From NCBI GenBank assembly GCA_004794785.1, contig SJOL01007698.1, positions 62,001-126,000 of the forward strand: DNA of 64,000 bases, read 5' to 3'. Position numbers and translations under genes: made by a program. The first letter of the stretch is position 1. The number at the start of each line of letters is the position of its first letter. This document shows positions 1 through 12,144 of this stretch, one piece after another. The notes beneath the pieces are model-generated. The model made no database searches and was not told the DNA's origin. It saw only the letters and a program-made list of their open reading frames with translations. This DNA comes from Opisthorchis felineus. Its lineage: Eukaryota > Platyhelminthes > Trematoda > Opisthorchiida > Opisthorchiidae.

Positions 1-1208
1 ACTTAGATCATTTCAAATAACATATAAGCTCCAGTTTTAAATATTATTAACCGGAGTCATCTATGCGTCATTTCATGTCGTGATGGGATTAAGACGAAGA
101 TGTGCTTAATCCATGTCATTTGCTGCCATCTCCAGCTAACCTTAGTCGACCATGAACTCGTACGGTCTATGTTCCTCAGGTTTATCACCCAAAGGCTTCG
201 CTTACGCCATGTTCTTGTACGTGCGTTATTGTGAGACAGGGAAGGCGAGAGCCTGCCATGCATGTCTCAGTTTAGACACTCCTTGTAACCTGTATTAACT
301 CTCTTCCTAACAGCAAGGAACAAAGCCCCAAACTTTACTGGTTTGTGGATTCTTTTGTGTTTTATACGGGCTGTGGCGGTTCCTCTGAACATCTAGTGTT
401 GAACTCACTATATGGATTGTTCATCACAACTGTCTCTAGTTTGCAACTCTCGGCCGGTCTCACTAGGTGACGCATTCAGCGTAGGTTACTCTTTCACAAC
501 AACAAACTGTTGAAGGAAAAAACGATTTTTTAGAATCTAAATAGCGAAAGTAAATTCAAAGCTAGGCAATGGTTTAAGAAACTTCCCTGATCAACACGTG
601 AGAAACTGCACACATCTTAATATGGCGAGGAAAGGGATTTTCAGGAAATTCTGAAAAAGTCAGTCCTTGTGTGTTTTAAATTTGCGTTTACATCGAACCG
701 TGAACGTCGTGGTGGGCAAAATTGGCTAGTAATTCCTCAACTAAAGAGAACAGTTTAGGGGTGGGATGTCGTAGGTTGACAGCCAATCGACACATCGGAC
801 AGTGTGCAAGACCAACGTACATTTATCTTAGAATGGAGTTTCGCTCACAAATGCACACGAAGCCATCGATAATGGGTCCTTCAATGTTCAATGAGATAAA
901 TTCTTGTCACAGCCTGGTTGCTGTCTTGTGTGAAATTTATGCGCGTCATTCTTTCAAACAGGTTATTATGTTCAGTTGAATTCAGCTCAGTTCAGTTTTT
1001 TGGCTCACTGACCGTGCACCGAATTGCTGTGCTTCCAGCTGCTTCGGTTTCGTTCACTGAAGATGAGGCGAATAAGGGAATGAAAACCACGCTTTGGAGG
1101 TGGTGGCCAAATCCAGGCAATGAAGACACATGAATCAGTTTGTTCAGCATGGCAGGAAGTGAGAGCTACACGGTAAAACCGATAGCTTTGATGCAAGACC
1201 GCCGATGG
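1..1208. other. Non-coding stretch
   Basis: I see no supported gene here. The short open frames lack splice signals and protein-like composition. Confidence 0.5.
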
Positions 1209-1520
1209 TTATGTGAAACAACCATAACTGTCAAGGTCACTAACCATTAGTTTTTCCCTTTCCAATGTACCCATATGGGGGGTATGGCAGTTAGCAACAC
1301 AACTCAGTTTACTGGTAAAGGCTTTCATGATTCGTTCCCTAGTTATGGACTGACGGCCCTCGGGTTGTCTCCTTTTCGTGTAAGGCTGGTCGAAGAGAAG
1401 TCTATGAGGCAATCGGTCCTCCTGCATACCAGATACGAGACTCAACCAACGTAACCTGTGGACTGTGACCAACTGATCTGTCGAGGGAGAATGAACTTTC
1501 GCAGAAACCAGTTGCCACAA
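1209..1520 (-). mobile_element. LINE reverse-transcriptase C-terminal tail, decayed
   Basis: The minus strand reads as the region after the reverse transcriptase of a trematode LINE. It carries the motifs HRLRWLSLVSGMQEDRLPHR and KRRQPEGRQSIT, the degraded form of the usual 'LRWLGHVLRM...RLP...RGGQ..TW' block, followed by a distorted LPGWGPRD-like segment. I recognise this block from LINE proteins common in flukes, and the same block recurs at 15.1 kb and 59.8 kb in this window. Only about 100 codons remain. No endonuclease or catalytic RT core is visible nearby, so this is a 5'-truncated dead copy. Exact family (RTE- or CR1-like) is not resolved. Confidence 0.7.
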
Positions 1521-2258
1521 ACCATCAAACTAGATTCGCCATATAATCACAATGGAACAGCGAAGACAACTCGGTAAGGACTAAAATCATTGGCACAGTT
1601 ATCCATATTCTGTTCGTGGATTACCACACTGGAAAATATATCCCAGAAGGTTGGAGAAAATCAAAGCAGTATGCATATCGGGTTCAACAGGAATAAGGAG
1701 CACGGCGGAGGAGCACTCTGCCCAAACTGGTGGACATCGATGGAAAGTTTGTTTGCACTTCATCAGTTTGCCAATTTTTTTAGAAATTGTACAGTAAGTA
1801 TTTCTAGGATCCCAAAAGTTCAAAACAAACACATCTGAAATACAGGTAGTAGTTTTCAGTATGGAAACGGTTTGAAACATTTTGAAAAGCATATTGCTGG
1901 TTGGTAATTCTAAGGATGGAAAGTTGGTGTGCACCTGAAGGTTCCCACATGATTATCATAAAATCATCATTCAAGCAGTATGAGGCTCCCCTTAAAAGCA
2001 TCAATTGAAGTAGTTTACACTGGCTTTCCCAGGTCGACATAATTAAACCAAGGATACCATTTAGCAGTCTAATCTGCCAAAGTGTTAGATCAACTTTAGA
2101 TGATGGTGTTGCAGATGAACTGTAGAATGCCACAGCAAGGATGGTTTTTATTAATTAAGGAATTTACAAAGAACGGTTGGGTCGCCCCAGAGTCGCTGAT
2201 ACTGCACAAAGGATACACCTTGTTTAGACGTAATGCACTGCTCATATGGTTGCTGAAA
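1521..2258. other. Non-coding stretch
   Basis: No supported gene or repeat seen. Overlapping short frames on both strands look like chance. Confidence 0.4.
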
Positions 2259-2345
2259 CATCATAAACAAGAGATTCAGCCGGGTTCGAGGCGGGTCTCT
2301 CGGAAAACCAAATTTGTTTTCAAATAAGTGCATTTTGCTAGTTAC
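2259..2345 (+). repeat. 5' part of the hammerhead-bearing dispersed repeat
   Basis: This stretch matches 46628-46720 closely: both begin with catcataaa, then a gattca-type block, a gggtct/gagtct block and an aaaccaaatt block, ending near a tgcatttygcta block. The copy is cut off before the part that carries the ribozyme core in the other copies. It is therefore a 3'-truncated member. Confidence 0.6.
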
Positions 2346-3689
2346 ACCCAGTGGGTGTATGGGTTACTATTTGGAACCACTTAGCAGCATTCTTCTTCCT
2401 CTCTGAGGAAAGTTAATTATGGTTTAATCGACCTGAATGGCTTGATGTACAAAAAACACTGGTTGGATTTTTAGCGGTCCCTTTCCCAATTCCCCAATTC
2501 CCTGTACAGCTATTGTTTCACTAACAACGACAGGGATTTTTTCGGTTTAGGTGAAGTGTGTTACTTTCAGCCACAGGGATTACACTTGGATGACGTAGTA
2601 ACCTTCACGATGAATGTGTACAATTGAAAAGTGAGAAAAGAAATTCTTGATACAAAAGATCAGGTTCCTCGTGACGAAATCTCTTTCATATTTGACTGGA
2701 TAGTTGAGGGCCACGCGTGTAAGGACAGCAAGCTCTCGTCTTGGAAAAAAACACCCAGTTGCCTCAGGGATGATAGTGAATCTACTGTATGCATATCGAT
2801 AGTATTTAGAAATTACCCAAAACGAAGAGGACGTTGTTCCTCATCGATCATTTGCTCTGGTGTTGCCACTTTGATTCGTATCTAGTGCCGAATTTGTACT
2901 CCGAACAACCACAACAAAATTCAGCGCCTATTCTCATTTAGTCTGGTGGCTTTCGCCTGTTTCCACATTTTTGTAAATTGTACACACTGAGTCTAAGCCA
3001 GACTTTGCTTACCTTCGTAGGCATCCACATATGGAATGAGCAGTCCATGTACACATTTTGTGTGCAAGTAACTCATCATAGCACACATAGCTTGCCCAAC
3101 ATGAAACGCAGATTGATTGCTTTGTGGGATTTTAGTGATCAGTACTTTTGATGTACTGATGTAGTAAGCCTCCCGATGAACGGGAAATCAACTTCGTGAT
3201 GTTTGTGACTTTCTAATCCACATTTGGTGGCTTGGATGAGCTGATGTTTGGAGCTGATGCCGATCAGAGTAGCCCACGTCAGGTGGAATAATAAAGCAGT
3301 GCACACGGACCGGTGACCTTGTGTCAACCATCAAATTGGCTTTGCACCAATCGAATTGTTTGAAACAAACCTCAATCCTCATTAATGTCGTAATCACTAT
3401 CTATGTTTATCATCATCACCTGCAACAGTGAGCGGCATCCGTGAGCACCGGTTCCACTGTCCCTTATTTATGTAACCGCAGATGAAAAAGAAAGTGTATA
3501 CAAGATGCGAACAAAATAGCTCCGAAGTTGGTGCACAGATAACTGGAAAAACTGGTGCTTTCGGTCAGCGAACATCATGCGCATGCCATTCTACCAGGTA
3601 TATAATATAGGCTAGTTGGCACTCCGGTAATCCAGTTTTTTCACGTTGTGTGCAATGGTAATTCAAGATCAGATGATACTGGTCCCGTC
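2346..3689. other. Non-coding stretch
   Basis: Nothing supported. The open frames at 2631-2885 (+) and 3139-3397 (-) show no recognisable motif or clear exon boundaries. Confidence 0.4.
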
Positions 3690-3808
3690 NNNNNNNNNNN
3701 NNNNNNNNNNNNNNNNNNNNNNNNNNNNNNNNNNNNNNNNNNNNNNNNNNNNNNNNNNNNNNNNNNNNNNNNNNNNNNNNNNNNNNNNNNNNNNNNNNNN
3801 NNNNNNNN
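3690..3808. other. Assembly gap (run of N)
   Basis: 119 undetermined bases. The right edge runs directly into poly-G, suggesting that sequencing failed at a low-complexity tract. Confidence 0.99.
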
Positions 3809-3830
3809 GGGGGGGGGGGGGGGGGGGGGG
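3809..3830 (+). repeat. Poly-G tract at gap edge
   Basis: 22 consecutive G bases follow the gap. Either a true G homopolymer or a sequencing artefact at a contig end. Confidence 0.95.
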
Positions 3831-5234
3831 TAGGTAACTGACGAGACGCAGCCGACATGTATTCTCGCATCAATATTCGGTAAAGAAGTTAAACCAAATT
3901 TTGTGGCTGAATTGGCGACTCCCTGTTTGTTATCCAGGGAGGACTGAGAAAGCTTACATTATTAACTTTGGTGACTGCAAGGGGTGGGTCGTTAAGATCG
4001 GAACAGATTAACATATAGTAGCCAGGAGGTTTTCATGCACACACACTCATTCACATCCTGATAGCTCAGATGCTGTTCTTGCTTTGGCAGCAATCTGATG
4101 GTCTGCATCTATCCAACAGGGAACCAGGGAAGATGCTAATAGCTTAAGTTTACCAAGAAAAACCAGATGGACGGCGAGTGGAGGTATGGTTATTAGTCAT
4201 AGATTTCAGGAACTGTAATAGAGCAAGCTTGTGTGCTTTCGCATATCTGGAGTCAGACAACGGATTCAGACGTCGACGTCAGCCAATAAGAAATACTTGA
4301 GCAACAACTACCGAGGCGTTAACAAAAAGCTTCACTGAGCAGAGGCAGTGGCAGTTTGAGCCAACCAAGCCACCCTTGGAACTTGAATACAAACAGCTAA
4401 TGTGAAGACATCCGCAAGCGCCACACGAAGGTTATTTCCACAGGTAGTAACCAGCAGAATCCATGTTTGTTTCGTACTCAGTCGGCTGAAATTTGAACCA
4501 TTCATCATTTTGAAAACTATGGCTTTGGAACTAAGTTGTTCTGAACAGCGTCTACATGGACAGCTATTCGTTTCCACCGGAAGACATATTTGACGATTAT
4601 GAGATGACTTTTATTTCCGTTCTGATGTTGGTAGCCAAATAACCCACAGTTGTGCCAGGATTACATCACCACCACAAACCAAAAGTCCAGACATGGTTTG
4701 GCAGGGATAGTACAGTATAGTATAGTATATACTAGTTATCCAATCACTTTTTCACAACTACTACAACATTTTCGCAGCTACTTAACGGCATGCTATAGTC
4801 CAAAGTATGAGCACTGGATACCATTAAACGAGGAAATATCTGATTCTAGTAAAATGAAGCGGTAGCCCACTACGCAGGTCTGCTCAATTGGGACTGGGTC
4901 AAACTTTCCACAATTGATGGATAGGCAGAGGTTGGCCGATTTCCTAGACTCACGAATCACCATTTTGAACCTATTAAGCTTCTGTTTATTGGGTCCAGTA
5001 TACCTTGTTGTTTATGTCCGCAAAACATACTCAGTGGGGAAACTTAAAGGAAACAGTATTTTAAGTTCAAAGAATGCACCCTTGGAGCAAGCCTGCATTG
5101 TGCACTATGCAGAGTAGCTCGGAGGACGGGCAGCAAATACATTCATACGAGAACACTTGAGCTTGAAAAGTGGCTCACCAACTAGACTGAGAGTAACCAT
5201 CACTAGGACTGGACATGGTGACTGCAGATTATTC
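3831..5234. other. Non-coding stretch
   Basis: No supported gene. A short tatag-type tandem lies at about 4712-4731. Confidence 0.4.
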
Positions 5235-5258
5235 TCCCACAATGAAATTATTGTGGGA
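5235..5258. repeat. Perfect short hairpin, TCCCACAAT arms
   Basis: A 9-base inverted repeat (TCCCACAAT / ATTGTGGGA) with a 6-base loop. A similar TTCCCACA / TGTGGGAA pair occurs at 23835-23870. Function unknown; it may be the end of a small inverted-repeat element. Confidence 0.6.
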
Positions 5259-5452
5259 AAGGACGGATAAAGTTGGATAGATAAGAAGGAACACAGTGAG
5301 TCTAGTTATAATTACATAAACTTCGGCACCTCAACTTCGCTAAACCTGCGGCCTAAAACTGGAATACCTGACATAGAACGACTTTTTGTAGGCTGTAGAG
5401 AGTGGTGCTCCTACGGTTGGCAGTGCATTCCATTCCAAATCACATCATTATA

Positions 5453-5637
5453 AATCGTTCAGCTGTAACGCCCTTTCAGTGCCTTGCTGCCATGCCACCC
5501 GAAGGGAGCACGAGGGCTGGGATACTGCCAGGTTGCCAAAGCCTAGACAGGGAAAGTCGAGAGGCAGAGGTCGGGTTCGAACCACGGACCTCCCGATCAG
5601 TAGATTCGCGCTCTAACAACTTGAGCCATCCCGCCAC
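5453..5637 (-). mobile_element. tRNA-derived SINE, copy 1
   Basis: Read on the minus strand, the element starts with a tRNA-like head. An A-box-like TGGCTCAAGTTGTTAGAGC (about 5610-5628) is followed by a B box GGTTCGAACC (5574-5583), the internal RNA polymerase III promoter layout. A body follows that is shared almost base for base with the second copy at 5791-5970. I associate this sequence with a SINE common in opisthorchiid flukes, by recollection. It carries no protein gene; frames through it are chance. Confidence 0.75.
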
Positions 5638-5790
5638 TCCCATTACAACGATAATCAACACACAATTGATTACGATCCGATCATCGCTTGTGCGAACGTC
5701 CAACAAGATGGCTACCTCGCGTCCTCCAGATCACAGTCAACTGAGGAATCAGATTAAACACAGCGCAGCCCTGACGTGGGTGAAAAAAAT

Positions 5791-5970
5791 CGCTCAGTTG
5801 TAACACTTTTTCGGTGCCTAGCTGCCGTGCCACCCGAAGGAAGCACGAGGGCTGAGATACTGCCAGGTTGCCCAAGCCTAGACAGGGAAAGTCGAGAGGT
5901 AGAGGTCGGGTTCGAACCACGGACCTTCCGGTCAGTAAATTCAAGCTCTAAAAACTTAGCCATCCCGCCC
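5791..5970 (-). mobile_element. tRNA-derived SINE, copy 2
   Basis: Second copy in the same orientation, about 150 bases from the first. The B box GGTTCGAACC (5909-5918) is intact. The A-box region is altered (TGGCTAAGTTTTTAGAGC), so polymerase III activity is doubtful. The body matches copy 1 with scattered substitutions, so the two copies are likely independent insertions or an old tandem duplication. Confidence 0.75.
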
Positions 5971-7115
5971 CACATCAGTATAAAACAAATGTTTTGTTTT
6001 AGGCTTTTCAGTTTACTCTCCAAGTAAGTGATAAAGAACGAGAGAGTGTTGACCTCGCGCTTAGGGAGCAGGCGACAATAAGCCGCAATGTCGGAGGACT
6101 ACTGCATCAAAGTACATATAACAAAAGGTTTAACTTGGAATAACTCAGCAAAAAAGCGTATGCGAAACCTGAGTACTTGCAAATTACTGATTTATTACTC
6201 CCTAAATGTAAAAAAACACCAAGGCAGAGATGACAAGAAAGGTTTTTTAGCTGTCGACTACTAAATGTTTCAAAACTGTTGTATTAATGTTGTGGGTACG
6301 AAGTAAATGCTCTCATTCCAAAAAGACGGAAACCAGTAATGTTGCAACAGCAACACTGTTGATCTCCAATTTTTTAAGCTCTCTTATGTTTGGTTCACAA
6401 ATACGTTTGGTGTAAATAGTCCTTGAGTTCATCTGAATACCGAAAAAATGTATTTGATAGAACAGAAAATATCCGATTTTCTAATGAGTGTTTTGGACGA
6501 AAAGTCTTCCTTGTAAAATACTGAAACAGTTAACTTCAGCTGCACTTGCTCAGACATCTTAACGATAACTTATCTCCGTGTAATGCACCTCTTTCTCAAC
6601 ATTTTTCTAAGTCGGAAATTGAAAAGCCCCACCTATTCTCAGAACCTACCACCTGAAACCCACCAGATGGTGTGTTGTCCTAACTCCACCGAATTCCTGT
6701 TACCATTCAACTTGAATTCTTATGGTTAGAAGGTAGTCTCATGCAACATCTTACAGAGCAAAATCCAGCCGGGCCGAGGTTGCATGCGCTTAATCTTAAT
6801 GTCTCACAAATGAAAAACAGTTCGTGGCCTCTAGGTGTTGACCTCGGTTACAGCTGTTCATGACCGATAATCACGCTTTACTAAAGCCATACCAAAGGAA
6901 TGCCGGTCGTTTTAGGATATACAAAGCCGTATATTCTAAAGCGACGGATCTTTGAAGACGGAATGCTCAAGATTTATCTAAGCCGTAATTGTGGACCTAG
7001 TACTGTATACCTTGAAAATTAAACAGTTTTTTCGGCTCACTGCATGGTAGTTGGGTGACAGCTGCAACTTGATGAATAATACTCAGGTTTGGAATTTCCA
7101 TAAGAAATAATTCAG
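5971..7115. other. Non-coding stretch
   Basis: Nothing supported seen on either strand. Confidence 0.4.
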
Positions 7116-7383
7116 TTTACTCTCATTGGGAGCAGAACAAATTTGGAACAGCCTGCTGAATTTTCAAACTTGGTGCATGTCGGAAGAAGCGCAAAGTGAT
7201 AGGCAATCAATGCTGGCGACTTCGGATACTTTGAATTATCATGAAGCTTTATCGGAAGCTGTTTTAGTTGGGAGAATATGCGAGTCTGTGTTCAACAGGC
7301 TCAAGATACACCATGACACCGTGTTAGCTTCAAATAACTCATCTCTTTGTGCAAACTACAAAATCTGTATTTTATGCATCTGA
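7116..7383 (+). CDS. Candidate exon, unidentified, helical
   Basis: A frame of about 88 codons opens directly after a TTCAG acceptor at 7111-7115 and ends at a stop at 7381. The peptide is rich in Glu, Leu, Ser and Trp and looks alpha-helical, with motifs such as QTWCMSEEAQSD and HEALSEAVLVGRICESVF that loosely recall spectrin-type repeats. No family is recognised. The acceptor has a weak pyrimidine tract and no linked exon is found, so a chance frame remains possible. Confidence 0.25.
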
Positions 7384-8259
7384 CAACCCATTGGCTTGAG
7401 GTTACACAAAGTGAACGCTGCTTTCTCACCATGTTCTTTGGCATAAACTAAAAGGGACAGGGGTGGCGAAACAAATAGCACGTACAGTTTTGATGAAAGG
7501 TAATTTCAGGACAGGGTATCAGCTGACAAACCTTCAAAGTTATGGCACATCCATCACCTGTGTCTACTAAATAGCATCGGAGACACTCGAGCCTATACTG
7601 TGATCTATTGGACATCCCGAAAGCAAATCACGCCCAAATTGAGTTTCTAGGACACAATTAGCTGATGCAAATTTGGTCACCCATTATTGTCTCCTATCTT
7701 GGTATGATACCCATTCCAGGATAGCACATCATGCAAGGGCTTCCTAATGAAGTAAATGCAACAGAGAAGAGGATCGCTCAGGCCAGTTTAACAATATTGT
7801 GCACCAAAACGTTTGAAAATCAAAATATGGCAATCCAATCACGGCTTACTTGACAACCACCTGATGCCTACTTTACCGTTTCACGCCAAAATGTGATACT
7901 TGCTTATTACTGAAAACTGTACCTCTTTGGTCCCATTTTTCGATTTTTGCGTTGGTGGCTCTGCTAATTAGTAGTTTACTTTTAGAAACCGCCGGATTTT
8001 TCAGGTTGATGCTGTTTTATTACATGAAACCAATTTTTACTCAAATCTATTGATGTTGGGCAAACACTAGAGCCTTCGGTTTGAATGTGGAAAGTAGATT
8101 GTCACAAAGGTTCAAGTACAATCTGTCTGTTCCTCCAAATGAACTAATCCTAATAGAGATTCTCACACCCGTAGCCATCTAATAAGGAAAATTAGCAATT
8201 TTGAAACAAATAAAAGCATCTTATGCAGCCATGAAGGAAGTTTGCGATAGGTCTCCAGG

Positions 8260-8421
8260 TCACTGGTTCCATCTGTTTGGATATGGGGTTCCTTTAAAAC
8301 CGATCACTTTTAAGAAGACCATAGAAACTGCATTGACTTCTGTTCCAGCATCCACAATCTCTTTGTCCATCCATTCATGGCTCTCAACAGACCAGCGAAC
8401 TTTGAAGGCAGCTTCGCGAAA
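8260..8421 (-). CDS. Candidate exon, unidentified
   Basis: On the minus strand an acceptor (CCAACTTTAG) is followed in phase 0 by FREAAFKVRWSVESHEWMDK and a further acidic-hydrophobic stretch, ending in a stop at 8260. The composition is protein-like. A donor inside the frame (AAAA then GTGATC) could end the exon earlier. No family recognised and no partner exon found. Confidence 0.28.
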   Translation of the reverse strand, partial: FREAAFKVRWSVESHEWMDKEIVDAGTEVNAVSMVFLKVIGFKGTPYPNRWNQ

Positions 8422-8431
8422 CTAAAGTTGG

Positions 8432-10550
8432 TAACTATAACAGTTTTACTAGTTGGGGATGTCGTGCACACTCATCATCTGGCACCTGTCTGACTTATGT
8501 CATCCTCAGAACAAACTAAACGTTTTATCGGACGGCTCCAAATGCACATGTTTTCCTCTCTTGATTGGGCGAAGTATGAGTGAAACATGGTGCGGAGTAG
8601 CCAAACTAATTGCATGAATTGATCCCCTTTCCATTCATCTACTTCATACTTTGCCTTAAATTCTCGTTGTATGCTAAGAAAAGAATATCGGATTCATAAA
8701 TAGAAAATGACAAAAATTCAGTGTTTGGTTTTTTTGCCGAATTATGTGAGAAAAGTGCGATACAGACTGAACTACAGTTGCAATTGTACCACCCACTGTT
8801 GTCTGTCTCGATCACATACTTTCCAGACATCTTTTTGCTCCAGGTAGGTTCTTCTTGCTCGTTCTGTCCCTAGGAGACCATGACGGTCTCATCTCAATCA
8901 TTTTCTAGACAAACTGTACAAAAGCTGTTCAACAGGTATCTGATTCTTTATCACTTTACTGAAGACTCGTTCTGTTTTCCTCAAGCTGGAAAACACTCAC
9001 TTTTAAATCACATTCCGTGAGAGAGTTGAAACGGGATGCATTACCTCAACCATTCCTATCATTATTCACCCAAACACACGGTGTATTCGAGTATTCCCGT
9101 AGCCGACTACCTAACGTAAAGCCACATCACAATTATTCTCCTGAGAAGACCATCCCGGGTGACAGGTTGCGGCAAACATTATCAGATCGCTATAGGACTT
9201 GTCATCTTTGAAGAGGCTCCATCTACATGAAAATTTCAATATGGGGTCTTCTGACACAGCAATAAATGTGGGAAAATTACTATTTCCTGAGGAACATAAT
9301 CCACAACCCTGCATGTCGCAAAGTTTACATAGCAGCTGTGAAGAAACTATGTTCAAGATGAAAGGCATTTGATTGGGGAAGTCGCTCCTGACCGCTCCAG
9401 TTCAACTGGAGAGCTATCAGATGTACCTAGATATCTGTGCTCAGGCTGTGCCTTTGTTTGATGGGTCCACAGCACGGCTTTGAGAAAACTAAAAGAAAGA
9501 AAATAGGGAAGGATAAATTGCCTTAAATTGGATGGGTTCATTGTTTTACTAAAAATGATCTAAAATAGTTTGAACCTGTGCGTGCCCGTTGTCTGGTATG
9601 GTAGAATAGCGACAAGCCCTCAGTGTGATGGTCACGTAAAGTGCGCATCTAAATAGAGGTTCCACTTTCCTACGAATGATCGCTGTCAAATGTTAACGGA
9701 AGGCCTTCTTCGCTGATTCGTCTGAGAACGATAGTCCACTGAACCTCTGAGCGTACACTTTTTGTCCATCTAGCGTGTGTCCATGCGGAAGTCTGGCACA
9801 CTTATTTGGAACCAGAAATGAGTACTTTTTACGCTGAAAATCCCCCCAGAAAGCTTGGACGACCCAGAAAAATCATTATCATTTGGGAATATTTGGGAAT
9901 GCTTCATGGGTTGATACTTTAAATCTTCTCGGTAATCCAACGCAATCGGACAACGAGTAATGTATCCTACAGAGACATGCGTTGCGTGGGTAGGATTGAT
10001 CACCCGGTATCCACCTATCACTCATTGTGGCTCGAACTGACCGAAGGGATTTAGGCGATAAACCCAGGTCAAATTGTGACAACAACTTGTTATGATGAAC
10101 TTTTGGGTAAATACTTCAAACCGGTCCTCTTTGTTTCAGACCTCCATTGTCAGTTTGGCACACAGAGGTTTATTTCCATCTTTCATTGACACTGAATTGA
10201 AATAAGAGACCCGAGCTTGCGTGTTGTGTGTGTGTGTATGCTCGCGCTCCAAACTGGACCTTTGAGGTTGTCTCCGAAAATGCATCTGTGTTCTCACCAG
10301 AGTGCATGTGCACGCAGATTGCATGTTAATATAGAGTTGGTAACCGACTTTAGGTTTTGTACTTTAACTGACTTCCTTGCTGGAGGACTTTACGTCTCTG
10401 TTAAGCCAAGTACGCTCTAAAAATGTGCAGAACTCGTTAGTTTGTTACACGAAGCACCGGTAGAGCTGCTAGTTGAAGCATTATAGCAGTCCCCTTAGCA
10501 AGAAAGATGCTTGGGGTATAGCAAAGTTGTTTCGTATGGCGAAACCAATC
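8432..10550. other. Non-coding stretch
   Basis: No supported gene. A short GT-rich run sits at about 10218-10236. Confidence 0.4.
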
Positions 10551-10559
10551 TGATTTAGA

Positions 10560-10700
10560 AGGTCGTAGTTTCAAAAGTTGTATCTTACTCGTATCCTACT
10601 TATGCTAAACAGAGTAGCCCTGAAGGTCGTTCGTTGCATCAACCATGGAGGAATGCACACAGTGACTGAAGGCAAGGAAATCGGAATAACGTCGTAGGAG
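10560..10700 (-). repeat. Possible diverged repeat pair, member 1
   Basis: The minus strand encodes CIPPWLMQRTTFRATLF. The segment at 11480-11660 encodes MCIPTTSCDRSTEYLRATLF on the same strand, with shared bases around agtagccct. The two lie about 1 kb apart and may be copies of one old element. Family unknown. Confidence 0.25.
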
Positions 10701-11228
10701 TGACTGGTGCAGTATGGAAAACATACCGTATTACTTATAAAGATTTGCAGATTCTTTCCCTTTCGTGTAAATTTTAGAAAAGACGAGGTTAGTGCCCTCT
10801 CCGACTGCAAGTGTAACTCCTCTTTTTGGGTGTTCCGCACCGCAGGCACGGGATAACACATTGTTTCAATTTCTTCACTTATTTTCACTTATAATTATCC
10901 TCCATATCTGGTAATAACTGAGGCCAAGCTTCCGAGAATTAACTGCGCGATTCTAGCACTTCTCGTAGTACGATCACTAGGTTTATCCTTACATGTCAAG
11001 CAGTCTTGTGGTCTGTTGGTCACACCATGAAATCACTTTGCAAGTTAAGTTGATGTTGAAAGCAAATGCAACTGAAATCCATCTAATCTTCCACCCATAA
11101 TATTCTTTAAGTAAATATATTGCACATAGGCCACTTCATGTTTAGTTTAGAACGATTTTCAGGATATCGCAGTAAATTTAAACGCTTTCTCCCAGCTTAA
11201 CGAAAAATCTTGGATAGAACGCAACGGA

Positions 11229-11263
11229 CTATGCCTTTCTTGAAACTCATCAGACCGGCATAG
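11229..11263 (-). repeat. Small inverted repeat enclosing CTGATGAG
   Basis: Arms CTATGCC (11229-11235) and GGCATAG (11257-11263) enclose a 21-base loop that reads CTGATGAG on the minus strand. This resembles the 5' half of a hammerhead core, but a proper stem II and GAAA placement are absent. It may be a fragment related to the hammerhead-bearing repeats. Confidence 0.35.
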
Positions 11264-11479
11264 CCGGCTAGTCTTCATCAATCTTAACTTCTGCCTGAAC
11301 ATCAAACTTCATGTTTTCTAGGTTATATCTTGAGTTTCCGCTGCAGCTCCTCTCACTTGGTTAGCTTTCTCATATCGTATTGACTACGCTTCATTATTTG
11401 TTTTCCACAAGTATGGGCTCCGTTCGGAACATTCGTCGTTCATAGTTAAGGTTTTTCTTCAGACGTTTTGCAACTCTCT

Positions 11480-11660
11480 TTGGGAGAAATTAGCCTTGGA
11501 TGTCATAATGTTTCTGTTGCACCGAAACTGCCCTAATTTATATATCGTTTTCCCACACTTTCTTTGAACGTCCCTTCTGTCTATGCCAAATAAAGTAGCC
11601 CTCAAATATTCAGTGCTCCTGTCGCAAGACGTTGTCGGTATACACAACTTTTTAACATGT
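11480..11660 (-). repeat. Possible diverged repeat pair, member 2
   Basis: Partner of 10560-10700; see the RATLF motif shared on the minus strand. Confidence 0.25.
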
Positions 11661-12144
11661 CCGAGATAGTCGAAGCGATCGTATGGATTAGTTTTTCCAC
11701 ACAGAAAAAATCGGATAAAATGTTATTTGATTTTACTGCTTCCTAACCCACAAATTCATGTTCCATCTGTGTGCCGTAACCGGTAATGATGCAAGTAGAA
11801 TATCGTCTTTAAAAGAATGTTGTAGAGCCGCAAGCCACGCTCAAACTAATTGGGTCCTCACAGGGGAGTCTCAAATGAACATCAGCCGAAATTCTCGTTT
11901 ATAGCGTTCTCCAACTAAATATGCCGAACAAAGGCCAGCCAGTGTTTTAGTTGGGACGATAATAGAGATATCAAAGTACATTTGCTAGAGAGTCTGATAC
12001 TCACAAGGTTGCTAAAAACACTTCGATACTCCACAATGGGTCTTCATCAACCTCATGGGTTGTGTGCCGCTAAGGAAACATAGTGCAGTATCTTAAATAT
12101 CCTACTAACTGGAACCTGAGTCGGCCATTCTGTAGGAAATTCAG

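Noticed and set aside
3565..3873. Open frames crossing the gap with poly-Gly or poly-Pro.
   Set aside because: Produced by the run of N and the poly-G tract.
5402..6027. Frames with repeated [22 protein letters not shown] peptides.
   Set aside because: They are translations of the two SINE copies, not proteins.
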